DNA of 48,187 nucleotides, taken from assembly GCA_035566435.1 (NCBI GenBank), contig DATMRF010000148.1:1-48187 (forward strand), read 5' to 3'. This document shows positions 16,700 through 25,627 of this stretch, piece by piece. Source of the DNA: DATMRF01 sp035566435. GTDB lineage: Bacteria > Verrucomicrobiota > Verrucomicrobiia > Limisphaerales > UBA8199. The first letter of the stretch is position 1. Every line of letters starts with the position of its first letter. Under the pieces are notes generated by a model. The model was not told the origin of the DNA. It did not search any database and was given only the letters and a program-made list of their open reading frames with translations. The translations under genes and the position numbers were made by a program.

Positions 16700-17758
16700 T
16701 TAGGACTCAAGGAGCTGGCGCTGCCAATTCATCAACTCGGGCGAGAATTTGTCCCAGCTATGCGCCAGGTCCGAGAGTGTGGCGCGGCTGGCGATGAGGG
16801 TGGGGTCGATGTCCAGTTCGGCGGCGCGGGCATCACGACGCTTTTGCAGGTCGACGAACCGGCGCCGCTCAGTGTCGCTAGGCCGGCGGCCGGCTGAGCG
16901 CAGGAACGACGGATGGTGCTCCGGTGAAACGGCCAGTCCCCTCGCGATGGCTTTGGTGACGCCGTTGCGCCGGCGTTCTGAGAGATGCTTCGGGAAGAGC
17001 GGCTCGATGGGTTTTGCCGAGGCCGATGCCACGGCGAGGTGCACGAGTGTATCGTGGCTCATTACAAAAAACGGCGGCCGGTTCGCGGCCACCGCCTCTC
17101 CCTCGCGCCACTGCCAGAGCTCGCGCAGGATCGCGAGGGCGGGCCGGCTCAGCAAGTGACTGCCCTTAAGTCGCCAGACGGAATCCAGGTCGATGGGACG
17201 CTCGCGGGTGGAGTCGGCGATGAGGCGGGAACAGGATTCCTGTTGCCAGGCCAGGCGACCCTTGGTGTCCAGCTCCGCTTTGAGCTTGTCGGCCAGAGGT
17301 TTGAGGTAATGAGTGTCATTCCGGGCGTAACGTTCCATGCGTTCGGTCAGGGGCCGGAGGGCCCAATTTGCTTTTTGCGCCCCTTTTTCGAGCTTTACTC
17401 CGAGGTAGGTTTCGACCAGGCCGCCCAGGCTGAACTGCCGCACGCCAAGCAACCGCGACGCCAGCATCGTATCGAAAATGGAGCTGGGAATGAATTCGTG
17501 GTGTTTTTGGAGCAAACGCAAGTCGTAATCGGCACCGTGCATGATCAGCTCGTGGCCTGACAGAGCCTCGAGCAGGGGGGCAAGAGCGAAACCAGCCAAC
17601 GGATCGATGAGCCGATCGCCTGCGCGGGTACTGATTTGGATCAGGCAGACTTTTTCCGGGTAAGCATGCAAACTGTCCGCCTCGGTATCAACGGCGACCC
17701 AGGAGGCGGAACGAAGTGTCGGCAGATAAGCTTGCAGTTTCTGTTCCGTATCGACCAC
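16700..17758 (-). CDS. rnd: Ribonuclease D
   Basis: This 352-residue 3'-5' exoribonuclease has the DEDDy exonuclease motifs in order: VAVDTEADS (D24, E26), HGADYDLRLL, and YARNDTHYL. A C-terminal HRDC region starts near residue 205 (ALAILRELWQWREGEA), giving the usual RNase D architecture with a shortened C-terminus. It processes tRNA 3' ends and other small RNAs in the cytoplasm. The start is a GTG at 17758; no in-frame ATG fits as well ahead of the first motif. The gene is divergent from the acyl-CoA synthetase gene, and the two share a 116-base promoter region. Confidence 0.9.
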   Translation of the reverse strand: MVDTEQKLQAYLPTLRSASWVAVDTEADSLHAYPEKVCLIQISTRAGDRLIDPLAGFALAPLLEALSGHELIMHGADYDLRLLQKHHEFIPSSIFDTMLASRLLGVRQFSLGGLVETYLGVKLEKGAQKANWALRPLTERMERYARNDTHYLKPLADKLKAELDTKGRLAWQQESCSRLIADSTRERPIDLDSVWRLKGSHLLSRPALAILRELWQWREGEAVAANRPPFFVMSHDTLVHLAVASASAKPIEPLFPKHLSERRRNGVTKAIARGLAVSPEHHPSFLRSAGRRPSDTERRRFVDLQKRRDARAAELDIDPTLIASRATLSDLAHSWDKFSPELMNWQRQLLES

Positions 17759-17874
17759 GCGGGAAGTATAAGTGGAAGGGGAAAAATGGCGATGGGGAAA
17801 TCGTTGGGTGCTAAAATGTTGGGAGAGCCACGAACCGATTGCGTTACCCTGCCCTTCTCCATATTATACTTTTA

Positions 17875-19401
17875 ATGAACCTCGCCAGCGCCTTTGCAGA
17901 ATCAGTGAAGAAGCGATCCGAAAAGATTGCGCTCTTTTGGGGTGAGCGCGAATATGCTTACGGGGAGCTCTGGGCACAAACGGTGCGGTTCGCCGACCAG
18001 CTGCGAAACGCCTGTGGGGTCAAACCAGGTGATCGGGTAGGGCTTTGGCTGAAGAATTGCCCGGAATTCATCCCGGCGCTCTTCGGGATTCTGCACCTGG
18101 GCGCGGTTGTCGTCCCGATCAACAATTTCCTCAAAGCGGACGAGGTAAATTTCATCCTGGCTGACGCCGGCATCGACGTGCTGATCACGGACGCCGAGCT
18201 CGGTTCGCATTTCCGGGCGCTCGCCGCGGCGCGCCCGCATCTGAAGCTGTTGAAGGTCGAGAGTGTTGGTGAACACCAGGCGAAGACAAACGGGTCTGAA
18301 GGAGGCACGCCAAGCTCCGGCTCGAAGGTTCGCGGACATCCTGCCTCCGAGTCCGATTTGGCTGTGCTGATTTACACATCCGGCACAACGGGGCGGCCCA
18401 AAGGGGCGATGTTGTCCCACCACAACCTGCTGCATAACGTTGAAAGCTGCCGGATTGTTCTCCAGACAGTCGATGCAGATCGGTTCGCGGTGCTCCTGCC
18501 GCTGTTCCACAGCTATATGTTGACGGTTGGGTTGTTGTTGCCGCTACTGGTGGGAGGGTCCATGGTGCTCGTGAAGTCGCTCCACCCGGTGCGAAATACC
18601 TTGCAGGAGATCATTCAACGGCAGGCAACGGTGCTGCCGGCGATTCCGCAGTTTTTCCGAGGCATGGTCAACGCGACGATCCCAGTCCCGTTTCCGGTGC
18701 GGCTTTGCGTCAGCGGCGCGGCCCCTTTGCCGGTGCAGGTGTTGAACGAGTTCGAGGCCAAGTTCCACATTCCGCTCATTGAAGGCTACGGATTGAGTGA
18801 AGCGAGCCCTGTCGTGACCAAGAATCCGCTTGATGGGACTCGCAAGCCGGGGTCGATTGGCCTACCGATCGCCCATGTCGCCGTCAGCATCCAAGATGAT
18901 TTCGGCAAGGAGCTGGGGACCGAGGAAGTCGGGGAACTATGCGTCCGGGGCGGGAACGTGATGCTGGGCTATTGGAACCAGCCGCAGGAAACTGCCAAAG
19001 TGATGCGAAACGGCTGGCTGCTGACCGGCGACATCGGCTACCGGGATGCCGAGGGGTACTATTTCATTACGGACCGGAAGAAGGACATGCTGCTGGTCAA
19101 CGGCATCAACGTCTATCCGCGGGAGATCGAGGAAATCCTGTATCAATTTCCCGGTGTGAAAGAAGCGGCCGTGGTAGGCAAACTCGATCCTCGAAGGGGA
19201 GAACAACCCATCGCCTTCGTTTCGGCGGATGACGGGGTACGCCTGGAGGAAAAGGCGATTCAGCACTTCGTCCGAAGGAAACTCGCTGATTATAAGGTGC
19301 CTCGGAAGGTGGTAGTACTGCCTGCCCTGCCCCGCAACGCCACCGGGAAGGTCCTGAAGACAAAGCTGAGAGAACTGCCTACGGATGAGGCAGTTGCGTG
19401 A
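17875..19401 (+). CDS. Long-chain fatty-acid--CoA ligase-like AMP-binding enzyme
   Basis: This 508-residue member of the ANL adenylating superfamily has the P-loop LIYTSGTTGRPKGAML, the A5 motif GYGLSEASP, the A7/A8 motifs WLLTGDIGYRDAEGYYFITD and RKKDMLLVNGINVYPREIE, and the A10 lysine in NATGKVLKTKLR. The ATG at 17875 starts immediately before the conserved beginning of the fold. FadD-like acyl-CoA synthetase is the best fit; acyl-ACP or other carboxylate specificity cannot be excluded. It probably acts in the cytoplasm or at the inner membrane. No Shine-Dalgarno sequence is visible, and TATACT lies 4 bases before the ATG. Confidence 0.85.
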   Translation: MNLASAFAESVKKRSEKIALFWGEREYAYGELWAQTVRFADQLRNACGVKPGDRVGLWLKNCPEFIPALFGILHLGAVVVPINNFLKADEVNFILADAGIDVLITDAELGSHFRALAAARPHLKLLKVESVGEHQAKTNGSEGGTPSSGSKVRGHPASESDLAVLIYTSGTTGRPKGAMLSHHNLLHNVESCRIVLQTVDADRFAVLLPLFHSYMLTVGLLLPLLVGGSMVLVKSLHPVRNTLQEIIQRQATVLPAIPQFFRGMVNATIPVPFPVRLCVSGAAPLPVQVLNEFEAKFHIPLIEGYGLSEASPVVTKNPLDGTRKPGSIGLPIAHVAVSIQDDFGKELGTEEVGELCVRGGNVMLGYWNQPQETAKVMRNGWLLTGDIGYRDAEGYYFITDRKKDMLLVNGINVYPREIEEILYQFPGVKEAAVVGKLDPRRGEQPIAFVSADDGVRLEEKAIQHFVRRKLADYKVPRKVVVLPALPRNATGKVLKTKLRELPTDEAVA

Positions 19402-19495
19402 ATTGCGCATTCCGCCTTGACGGTCGGGATACCCGCTTCATAAGCTATTCCCATCACTGCGCCACGCATGAAGCGATGGTACAGGAACATTTTTT

Positions 19496-19708
19496 ATGCC
19501 TGAAGGATACTGCGTCAAATGCAAGGCCAAAAAGGAAATTGTGGATGGGGCCGAAGAAACGATGAAGAACGGGCGCAAGGCCATCAAAGGCAAATGCCCG
19601 ACGTGCGGGACAGTGATGTTCAAGATCCTGGGGGGCAAAGGCTCGACGGCGGCGACGCCTGCTGAGCCGAAGGCGGCGGAGCCGGTTAAGCCTGCCTCGA
19701 CCAAATAG
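19496..19708 (+). CDS. DUF5679 zinc-ribbon protein
   Basis: This 70-residue protein has two CxxC pairs, YCVKCKAKKEI and GKCPTCGTVMFKI, flanking the phrase MKNGRKAIKG. This is the layout of the DUF5679 family of small zinc ribbons. The C-terminal 25 residues form an Ala/Pro/Lys tail (about 46-70). An AGGA at 19483-19486 is a well-placed ribosome-binding site. Its stop is five bases before the ATG of the NDK-like gene, which suggests co-translation. The molecular role of the family is not known. Confidence 0.85.
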   Translation: MPEGYCVKCKAKKEIVDGAEETMKNGRKAIKGKCPTCGTVMFKILGGKGSTAATPAEPKAAEPVKPASTK

Positions 19709-19712
19709 CCGT

Positions 19713-20885
19713 ATGCCCCAGCAGCTCGCTTACGTCATCATCACGCCCTATTCGCTGCATAAGTCACGCACCGGGGGCATATTGACCCGGCTGATCACGC
19801 GGACGGGCCTTGATCTTGTGGGCGCCCGGATGTTTGCCCCCAGCCCTGAACTGGTGAAGAGGTATGCGGAGGAGACCATCTCGACCAACGACCCCCAGGA
19901 CCGGCGCATTCAGGAATTGATATACAACTATATCGTGCAGAATTTCGCGGCCGACCCAAAGACGGGACGGCGCCGGCGAGTCATGGTGCTGCTTTTTCAG
20001 GGGGATGACGCGGTGCGGAAGACCCGATCGGTGGTAGGCAACATCAGCACCGACCGCCGCGGAGGCGAAACCATCCGCGACACCTATGGCGACCTGATCA
20101 CTGACGAGAATGGCCAGGTCCGCTATTTCGAGCCGGCGGTCCTCGCAGCCCCGACACCGGAGGAAGCGCAATCGAAGCTGAGGATCTGGACGCAATACTC
20201 GGATTCGGATGGCGGGGTACTGGAGAACGTGATCGGCTATCAGCCGAACGAGAAAGGGCAACGAACGCTGGTCTTAATCAAGCCCGAGAATTTCCGTTTT
20301 CCGACGGGCCGGCCTGGGAACATGATCGACTTCTTTTCGCGGACGGGATTGTTTATCGTCGCCGTCAAGGTCCACCGGATGAGCGTCGCGCAGGCGGTGG
20401 ATTTTTACGGGCCGGTGCGCGAAGTGCTGCGCACTAAGCTCAAGGAGGTAGTTGCGGCCAAAGCCCGGGCGGCGATCGAGAAGGACCTTGGCTTGAAGGT
20501 GGGCCCGGAGCAGGAGCAACAAATTGGCACGATTCTGGGCCCGATTTTCGGCGACAACCAGTTCGAGAACATCGTCAGATTTATGTCGGGCCGGACGCCG
20601 TCTGAGACCCCGCCGGAAGAGCAGAAGAAGCCCGGCACGGAGAAGAGTATTGCGCTGGTCTATGAAGGGGTTGAGGCGGTGCGCAAGATCCGGGATATCC
20701 TGGGGCCGACGGACCCCTCCAAAGCGCCACCGGGTTCGATTCGCAGGGAGTTTGGCCAGACCATCATGGTGAACGCCGCCCACGCCAGCGATTCGGAAGA
20801 AAACGCGCGGCGTGAGATGGGTATTATCAACGTTGGCGAAAACAATTTCCGGCAGATGGTTGAGCAGTTCTACGGAAAAGTGTGA
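19713..20885 (+). CDS. Two-domain nucleoside diphosphate kinase-like protein
   Basis: At 390 residues this is nearly three times the usual NDK length, and it appears to carry two NDK-like folds. The second (about 180-390) has the substrate-site phrase TLVLIKPENFRF and the phosphohistidine region NAAHASDSEENARREM, so it can be catalytic in principle. The first (about 1-175) begins AYVIITPYSLHKSRTGGILT but has threonine where the conserved lysine should be, and its expected histidine loop reads EPAVLAAPTPEEAQ, with no histidine. The first domain is thus probably structural or regulatory. The enzyme would transfer phosphate from ATP to NDPs. It is coupled to the DUF5679 gene upstream. Confidence 0.75.
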   Translation: MPQQLAYVIITPYSLHKSRTGGILTRLITRTGLDLVGARMFAPSPELVKRYAEETISTNDPQDRRIQELIYNYIVQNFAADPKTGRRRRVMVLLFQGDDAVRKTRSVVGNISTDRRGGETIRDTYGDLITDENGQVRYFEPAVLAAPTPEEAQSKLRIWTQYSDSDGGVLENVIGYQPNEKGQRTLVLIKPENFRFPTGRPGNMIDFFSRTGLFIVAVKVHRMSVAQAVDFYGPVREVLRTKLKEVVAAKARAAIEKDLGLKVGPEQEQQIGTILGPIFGDNQFENIVRFMSGRTPSETPPEEQKKPGTEKSIALVYEGVEAVRKIRDILGPTDPSKAPPGSIRREFGQTIMVNAAHASDSEENARREMGIINVGENNFRQMVEQFYGKV

Positions 20886-20960
20886 GGTGGATTTTTGATC
20901 CGTCCGCCCACATGAGCGAAACCCTCGCGGCGCGGCGTTACTGCAATCAAGAATCAAAGT

Positions 20961-21374
20961 TCAAGAATTCCAGGTAATCCAAAGCTCGGGTTTACCTTTC
21001 AGGATTCCAAGCAGGCGGGCATCGGCGGCGGGAAAAGTGTGTTCGTCCAGTTCGGGAGCGGTGATCCACTTAAAGGCGGGGCAGCCCAGCGGCTCGGGTT
21101 CGTTCTGTTTCCACTGGCAACGGAAGAATCGTAGGTGGACGGTCTTCTCGGGGTATTCGTGGGTCAGGCTTTCGACCAACTCACCCACCACGACCTCGAT
21201 CCCCAACTCCTCCCGCAACTCCCGGACCAGGCAGTCCTCGAAGGTTTCAGCCGGCTCGCGTTTGCCGCCCGGGAATTCCCAAAGCCCGCCGAGGTGCGCC
21301 CCGGTGTAACGCTGGGTGATAAGGAGCTTGCCGTCCCGGAAGACCAGGGCGGCGGCGACGTCGGTGGCGGGCAT
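20961..21374 (-). CDS. MutT-type Nudix hydrolase
   Basis: This 137-residue protein has a complete Nudix box from G37 to I59 (G-x5-E43-x7-R51-E52-x2-E55-E56-x-G58). A MutT-like beginning (VAAALVFRDGKLLITQR) and the phrase GGLWEFPGGK are typical of 8-oxo-dGTP diphosphatases. The length matches MutT (about 130). It would cleave oxidised nucleoside triphosphates to prevent mutation; other pyrophosphate substrates remain possible. The gene precedes ugd on the same strand, separated from it by a word-repeat spacer. Confidence 0.88.
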   Translation of the reverse strand: MPATDVAAALVFRDGKLLITQRYTGAHLGGLWEFPGGKREPAETFEDCLVRELREELGIEVVVGELVESLTHEYPEKTVHLRFFRCQWKQNEPEPLGCPAFKWITAPELDEHTFPAADARLLGILKGKPELWITWNS

Positions 21375-21389
21375 GGGTGGGTGTTACAC

Positions 21390-21455
21390 CGTTGAAACGT
21401 GATGCGTAGAGGGATTTTTTCCGTTTTAACGTTCTAACCTTTCAACCTTTTAACG
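21390..21455. repeat. AACGT/TTTTAACG word array
   Basis: The spacer between ugd and the Nudix gene holds GTTGAAACGT, GTTTTAACGTT, CTAACCTTTCAACC and TTTTAACG in succession. These are variants of one 8-10-base word in both orientations. The same vocabulary recurs at 23564-23620 and 24046-24120. Confidence 0.6.
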
Positions 21456-21464
21456 ATTGCCCGC

Positions 21465-22754
21465 CTACCGCCCGATACTCTTGTAAATGAACCCGAGGCG
21501 CTCCATTTCTGCAGGGTCGAACAGATTGCGGCCGTCGAAGAGGATGGGATGGCTGAGGGCCTTACGAGCGTGTTCGAGGTCCAGTTTCTTGAACTCTTCC
21601 CACTCGGTCGCAATCACGAGAGCGTCGCAGCCTTCGGCCACGGCGTTCATGTCCGGGACGAACTCGACGTTCTTGAGAACGTCCCGGGCTTTATCCATCG
21701 CTTTGGGATCGTGCACCCGGAGGAGGGCGCCTTCTTTCTGCAGGCGTTGGCACAACTCGATGGCGGGCGACATCCGGATGTCGTCCGTGTTCTGCTTGAA
21801 AGCCAGACCCAGCACACCAATGCGCTTGTCTTTCAACACCCACATGGTGTCGATCATTTTCTTGACGAAGCGGTTCATCTGTTCGGCGTTGATGGTTTGA
21901 ACCTCCTTGAGGAGCCCGAAATTGTACCCGACCTGCTCGGCGATCTTGATAAATGCGCTCAGGTCCTTGGGGAAGCAGCTTCCTCCAAAACCGAGGGAGG
22001 CGTTGAGAAAGCGGCGGCCGATCCGGTCATCCATGCCCATGCCATTGGCCACCTCCTGCACATTGGCGCCGGTGGCTTCGCAGAGCACCGAAATCGCATT
22101 GATATAGGAAATTTTCAGCGCCAGAAAGGAGTTCGAGGCGTGTTTGATCAGCTCGGCCGAGTTGATATCAGTGACGATGAGCGGCGCTTTGAAAGGCGTG
22201 TAAATCTCCGTCATGGCCGGCACCGGTCGCTGGGACCGCACGCCGATGACGATCCGGTCCGGCTTGAGCAGGTCTTCGACCGCGAAGCCCTCGCGGAGGA
22301 ATTCGGGGTTGCTGACGACGTCGAAATCGACGCGCGCCTTGCAGTAGCGTTTAATGGTTTCGGCTACTTTATCGCCGGTCTGAACCGGGACGGTGCTTTT
22401 ATCGACGACGATTTTGTAGGTCGTCATCGCGGCGGCGATTTCGCGGGCGACTTTTTCGATGAAGCTGAGGTCCACCGAGCCGTCCGGTTGGGGCGGCGTG
22501 GGCACAGCGATAAAGATGACGTCGGAGTTTTCCACTCCCTCGGCGGTGCTGGTAGTGAAGCTGAGCCGGCTTGCGGCCACGTTGCGTTGCACAAGTTCCA
22601 CCAGGCCGGGCTCGTAGATGGGAATCCCACCTTCCTGGAGGACCTTTACTTTCGCAGCGTCATTATCGACGCAGATCACACGGTGGCCGACTTCGGCAAA
22701 GCAGGCGCCCGTCACCAAGCCAACATAGCCGGTCCCGATGATCGTCAATCTCAT
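21465..22754 (-). CDS. ugd: UDP-glucose 6-dehydrogenase
   Basis: This 429-residue enzyme oxidises UDP-glucose to UDP-glucuronate with two NAD+, supplying exopolysaccharide or envelope sugar synthesis in the cytoplasm. The NAD site is IGTGYVGLVTGACFAEVGH (residues 6-24), and the catalytic cysteine lies in LGFGGSCFPKD. A C-terminal NAD/UDP-binding domain begins near IGVLGLAFKQNTDDIRMSP. The ATG at 22754 is chosen because it opens exactly on the Rossmann strand; the longer reading from 22967 overlaps the TPR gene and is not protein-like. No glycosyltransferases are nearby. Confidence 0.93.
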   Translation of the reverse strand: MRLTIIGTGYVGLVTGACFAEVGHRVICVDNDAAKVKVLQEGGIPIYEPGLVELVQRNVAASRLSFTTSTAEGVENSDVIFIAVPTPPQPDGSVDLSFIEKVAREIAAAMTTYKIVVDKSTVPVQTGDKVAETIKRYCKARVDFDVVSNPEFLREGFAVEDLLKPDRIVIGVRSQRPVPAMTEIYTPFKAPLIVTDINSAELIKHASNSFLALKISYINAISVLCEATGANVQEVANGMGMDDRIGRRFLNASLGFGGSCFPKDLSAFIKIAEQVGYNFGLLKEVQTINAEQMNRFVKKMIDTMWVLKDKRIGVLGLAFKQNTDDIRMSPAIELCQRLQKEGALLRVHDPKAMDKARDVLKNVEFVPDMNAVAEGCDALVIATEWEEFKKLDLEHARKALSHPILFDGRNLFDPAEMERLGFIYKSIGR

Positions 22755-22782
22755 GTGAAGGCGGCGCTCAGGCCGGAGATTG

Positions 22783-23502
22783 CTACTTACCCTGGAGTTG
22801 AAGCGAAGCTTTGCCCGGGCCTTGAGTGCTCGGCAGCAGCTTGGGGTTTTTGGCGAGCAGGTCCTCGAGCCGCATGCCAGCTTCCACCCCGAGGGAGCCC
22901 ATGCGGTCCTCGCGCTCGACTTCCGCGAACAGGTCACGCGCCAGTTCGAGCTTTTGCTGCGTCTCATACAGGCAGGCCAGAGCGAATTTGGCCTGTGGGA
23001 TTACGCTTTCGGAAGGATGCCGTGTGGTCAGCTCCTTGTAGGCCGAGATTGCCTGTTCGGTTTTGCCCTGGGCGTCCAGGCTCGCGGCGATGCCCAGCAG
23101 GGCCTGGGGCCGGAAGGGGCTGTCCGGGTAATCGCGCGTTAATCTTTCAAACTGCGCCTGAGCTTCCGGATATTTGCCCGCGGCAAAAAAATTGCCCGCC
23201 GCCAACAGCAGCGCACGCGCGCCGGCGCTCGAATTCGGGTAGGCAGCGGCAACTTTCAAGTAGGCCTCCGCACTCTCGACGGTATCCGGGCGCGCGCCTG
23301 CGCCGGTGAGTTGCGCTACGAGGACGCTCGACAGGGAGTCATTAGCCGTGTTGGATTTCTCCTCCCGCTGCCACAGCACGAACCAAGTGATCAACCCCAC
23401 CACGACGGCGAGGCCGGCAAACCCCAGGGCTGGTTTCTGATTGGCTTCAAACCAGGCCCAGAGCCTATCGGTAAGCGGCAACTCGGCTACTTTAGATTCC
23501 AT
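22783..23502 (-). CDS. Membrane-anchored TPR protein (YfgM/BamD-like)
   Basis: This 239-residue protein has a short cytoplasmic N-terminus, one membrane helix at about 26-46 (PALGFAGLAVVVGLITWFVL), and a periplasmic domain of TPR-type helix pairs. Characteristic phrases are AEAYLKVAAAYPNSSAGARA, QFERLTRDYPDSPFRPQALL and YKELTTRHPSESVIPQAKFA. The architecture matches YfgM/TPR_21-like proteins that assist periplasmic chaperones or outer-membrane assembly. It lies just downstream of the ATP synthase operon on the same strand and 28 bases before ugd, so it may be read from either transcript. Confidence 0.8.
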   Translation of the reverse strand: MESKVAELPLTDRLWAWFEANQKPALGFAGLAVVVGLITWFVLWQREEKSNTANDSLSSVLVAQLTGAGARPDTVESAEAYLKVAAAYPNSSAGARALLLAAGNFFAAGKYPEAQAQFERLTRDYPDSPFRPQALLGIAASLDAQGKTEQAISAYKELTTRHPSESVIPQAKFALACLYETQQKLELARDLFAEVEREDRMGSLGVEAGMRLEDLLAKNPKLLPSTQGPGKASLQLQGK

Positions 23503-23563
23503 ACAGGGGGGGTAATGTCTCGACGAGGCGGTCCGAATGCAAGTTCAAAGGGGGGGTGCGGGC

Positions 23564-23620
23564 CGTTAGGACGTTAAGACGTTGAAACGTCAAAAGGGTT
23601 AAAACGTGAAACCTTTTAAC
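23564..23620. repeat. AACGTTAAG word array
   Basis: CGTTAGGACGTTAAGACGTTGAAACGTCAAAAGG-type words repeat five to six times between atpC and the TPR gene. The end GGTTAAAA...TTTTAACG can form a stem of seven pairs, which may help end the atp transcript. Confidence 0.6.
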
Positions 23621-23629
23621 GCCCCCCGC

Positions 23630-24040
23630 TCAATGGCGCTGCCGACGTTTTACCTTGAGCTGGGCCGTAGAATGCGCCAGCACGGCGCTGACCATGGCGG
23701 CTTCCTCGTCATTCAGATGCTCAGCCAGCCGAGCTTCAGCCCGTTGACGGGCTTCCTCCGCCTGGGCTTCGTCGATATTCTCGGCCGGGATGGCCATGTC
23801 CGTCATAATCGCGACGCGCTCGCCGGTGATTTCGATGAACCCTTCCCCGACCGCGAGAGAAGAATCGCGCCCGTCTTTGCGCACGATGACTTCCCCAGGC
23901 ACAATCTGCGTCAGAACGGGCACGTGCTGAGGATAGATGCCCATCTCCCCTTCTGTGGCGGGCACCGTGACCATCTCGACGTCGTCGGAAAACACCTTCG
24001 CTTCCGGGGTGACGATTTCCAATCTTAGCGTGTTAGCCAT
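23630..24040 (-). CDS. atpC: F1Fo ATP synthase subunit epsilon
   Basis: This 136-residue protein opens with the family signature LRLEIVTPEAKVFSDDVEMV and continues through GEMGIYPQHVPVLTQIVPGE, the N-terminal beta sandwich. A C-terminal helical hairpin (EEARQRAEARLAEHLNDEEA) follows. It is the inhibitory/central-stalk subunit of F1 and the last gene of the atp operon. Its length matches the usual 130-140 residues. About 100 bases of word repeats separate it from atpD. Confidence 0.95.
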   Translation of the reverse strand: MANTLRLEIVTPEAKVFSDDVEMVTVPATEGEMGIYPQHVPVLTQIVPGEVIVRKDGRDSSLAVGEGFIEITGERVAIMTDMAIPAENIDEAQAEEARQRAEARLAEHLNDEEAAMVSAVLAHSTAQLKVKRRQRH

Positions 24041-24045
24041 GAGTT

Positions 24046-24120
24046 ACGTGAAATGTGAAATGTGAAACGTGAAACGTCATGCCTGTTACGCCTTACGTGG
24101 TGCGTGTTGAGCGTTGCGTG
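24046..24120. repeat. GTGAAATGTGAAACGT word array
   Basis: CGTGAAATGTGAAATGTGAA and further ACGTGAAACGT copies, then TTACGCCTTACGTGGTGCGT variants, fill the gap between atpD and atpC. The unit is 8-9 bases and degenerate. Confidence 0.65.
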
Positions 24121-24142
24121 AAAGGATTTTGACGGTGATTCA

Positions 24143-25594
24143 TTAACCTTGTTTGATTTCCTCGATGCCGCCTTTCATGTAAAAGTTGCCTTCACCGACC
24201 TCATCATGCTTGCCTTCAAGGATTTCTTTGAAACCGCGAACGGTGTCGGCGACAGGCACTTGTTTGCCGGAACGGCCCGTGAACACCTCGGCGACGCTGA
24301 AAGGCTGGCTGAGAAAGCGCTGGATCTTGCGGGCACGAAACACGGTAAGTTTGTCATCGGGCGAGAGCTCGTCCATGCCCAGGATAGCAATGATATCCTG
24401 CAAGTCCTTATAGCGCTGGAGCACGCGTTGGACGCCGCGCGCCACTTCATAGTGCTCTTTTCCGACGATTTCGGGCGCCAGCGCGCGGGAAGTGGAGGCG
24501 AGCGGATCGACGGCGGGGTAGATGCCAAGCTCGGCGATCGACCGTTCGAGCACAATGGTAGCGTCCAGGTGGGCGAAGGTGGTCGCCGGAGCGGGGTCGG
24601 TCAGATCGTCCGCAGGCACATAAACGGCCTGGAAGGAGGTGATTGAACCTTTTTTGGTGGAAGTGATGCGTTCCTGGAGGTCGCCCATTTCCGCCGCGAG
24701 CGTCGGCTGGTAACCGACGGCGCTGGGGGTGCGGCCGAGCAACGCGGAGACTTCGGAACCGGCCTGGGAAAAGCGGAAGATGTTGTCGATGAAGAGCAGC
24801 ACATCCTGGTTTTTCTCGTCACGAAAGTACTCGGTAATGGCGAGGCCGGAGAGGGCGACGCGCAAGCGGGCGCCGGGCGGCTCGTTCATCTGGCCATAGA
24901 CGAGGGCGATGCGCGAACCTTCCTTCAGAATGGGGAGCCCATTGGGTCCTTTGACGGCATGGCCTTTCTCGTCTTCTTCGACCTTGAGGACTTTGGCCTC
25001 AATCATTTCATTATAGAGGTCGTTGCCTTCGCGGGTGCGTTCGCCGACCCCTGCGAAGACAGACACACCGCCGTGGAGTTTGGCGATGTTGTTGATCAAC
25101 TCCATGATGACGACGGTCTTTCCGACTCCCGCGCCGCCGAAAGCGCCGACCTTGCCACCTTTGAGAAAGGGACAGATAAGGTCGATGACCTTGACGCCGG
25201 TAGTGAGCACCTGGGGCGAGGTGGTCTGATCGACCAACGGCGGGGCCGGACGATGAATGGGAAGACGTTTGTCGGCTTTGACCGGCCCTTGCTCGTCCAC
25301 GGGATCGCCGACGACGTTAAAGACCCGACCCATGACACCCTCGCCAACGGGCATGGAGATGGGCGCGCCGGTATCCTGGACTTCAAAGCCGCGCTTGAGG
25401 CCTTCGGTGGTGGACATGGCGACGGTGCGGACCCAGCCGTCACCGAGGTGTTGCTGGACTTCGAGAGTCAGCCTGGTCGGCTGGCCCTGGACGGTGTAGC
25501 TGAGCGTCAGGGCGTTGTAGATGGCCGGCAACGGCTCGGGGAACTCGACATCAACGACCGGGCCGATGATTTGGACGATTTTGCCTTTATTCAT
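24143..25594 (-). CDS. atpD: F1Fo ATP synthase subunit beta
   Basis: This 483-residue catalytic subunit has the P-loop GGAGVGKTV, the loop VFAGVGERTREGNDLYNEM, the Walker B region VLLFIDNIFRFSQAGSEVSA, and the DELSEED-equivalent region read here as MDELSPDD. It hydrolyses or synthesises ATP at the alpha/beta interface. It is preceded by atpG, 33 bases away, in the standard order. Confidence 0.98.
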   Translation of the reverse strand: MNKGKIVQIIGPVVDVEFPEPLPAIYNALTLSYTVQGQPTRLTLEVQQHLGDGWVRTVAMSTTEGLKRGFEVQDTGAPISMPVGEGVMGRVFNVVGDPVDEQGPVKADKRLPIHRPAPPLVDQTTSPQVLTTGVKVIDLICPFLKGGKVGAFGGAGVGKTVVIMELINNIAKLHGGVSVFAGVGERTREGNDLYNEMIEAKVLKVEEDEKGHAVKGPNGLPILKEGSRIALVYGQMNEPPGARLRVALSGLAITEYFRDEKNQDVLLFIDNIFRFSQAGSEVSALLGRTPSAVGYQPTLAAEMGDLQERITSTKKGSITSFQAVYVPADDLTDPAPATTFAHLDATIVLERSIAELGIYPAVDPLASTSRALAPEIVGKEHYEVARGVQRVLQRYKDLQDIIAILGMDELSPDDKLTVFRARKIQRFLSQPFSVAEVFTGRSGKQVPVADTVRGFKEILEGKHDEVGEGNFYMKGGIEEIKQG

Positions 25595-25627
25595 ACCTGA
25601 TAAATCTGTCGATAGTGATTCACGGCC

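Noticed and set aside
20731..20755. A tRNA T-arm-like GGTTCGATTC string
   Set aside because: It lies within the NDK-like gene and no cloverleaf can be formed around it.
21549..23309. A 586-codon open frame on the plus strand opposite ugd and the TPR gene
   Set aside because: It is the antisense of two well-supported genes; its composition (His/Asp/Gly-rich) is that of a complement-strand shadow in GC-rich DNA.
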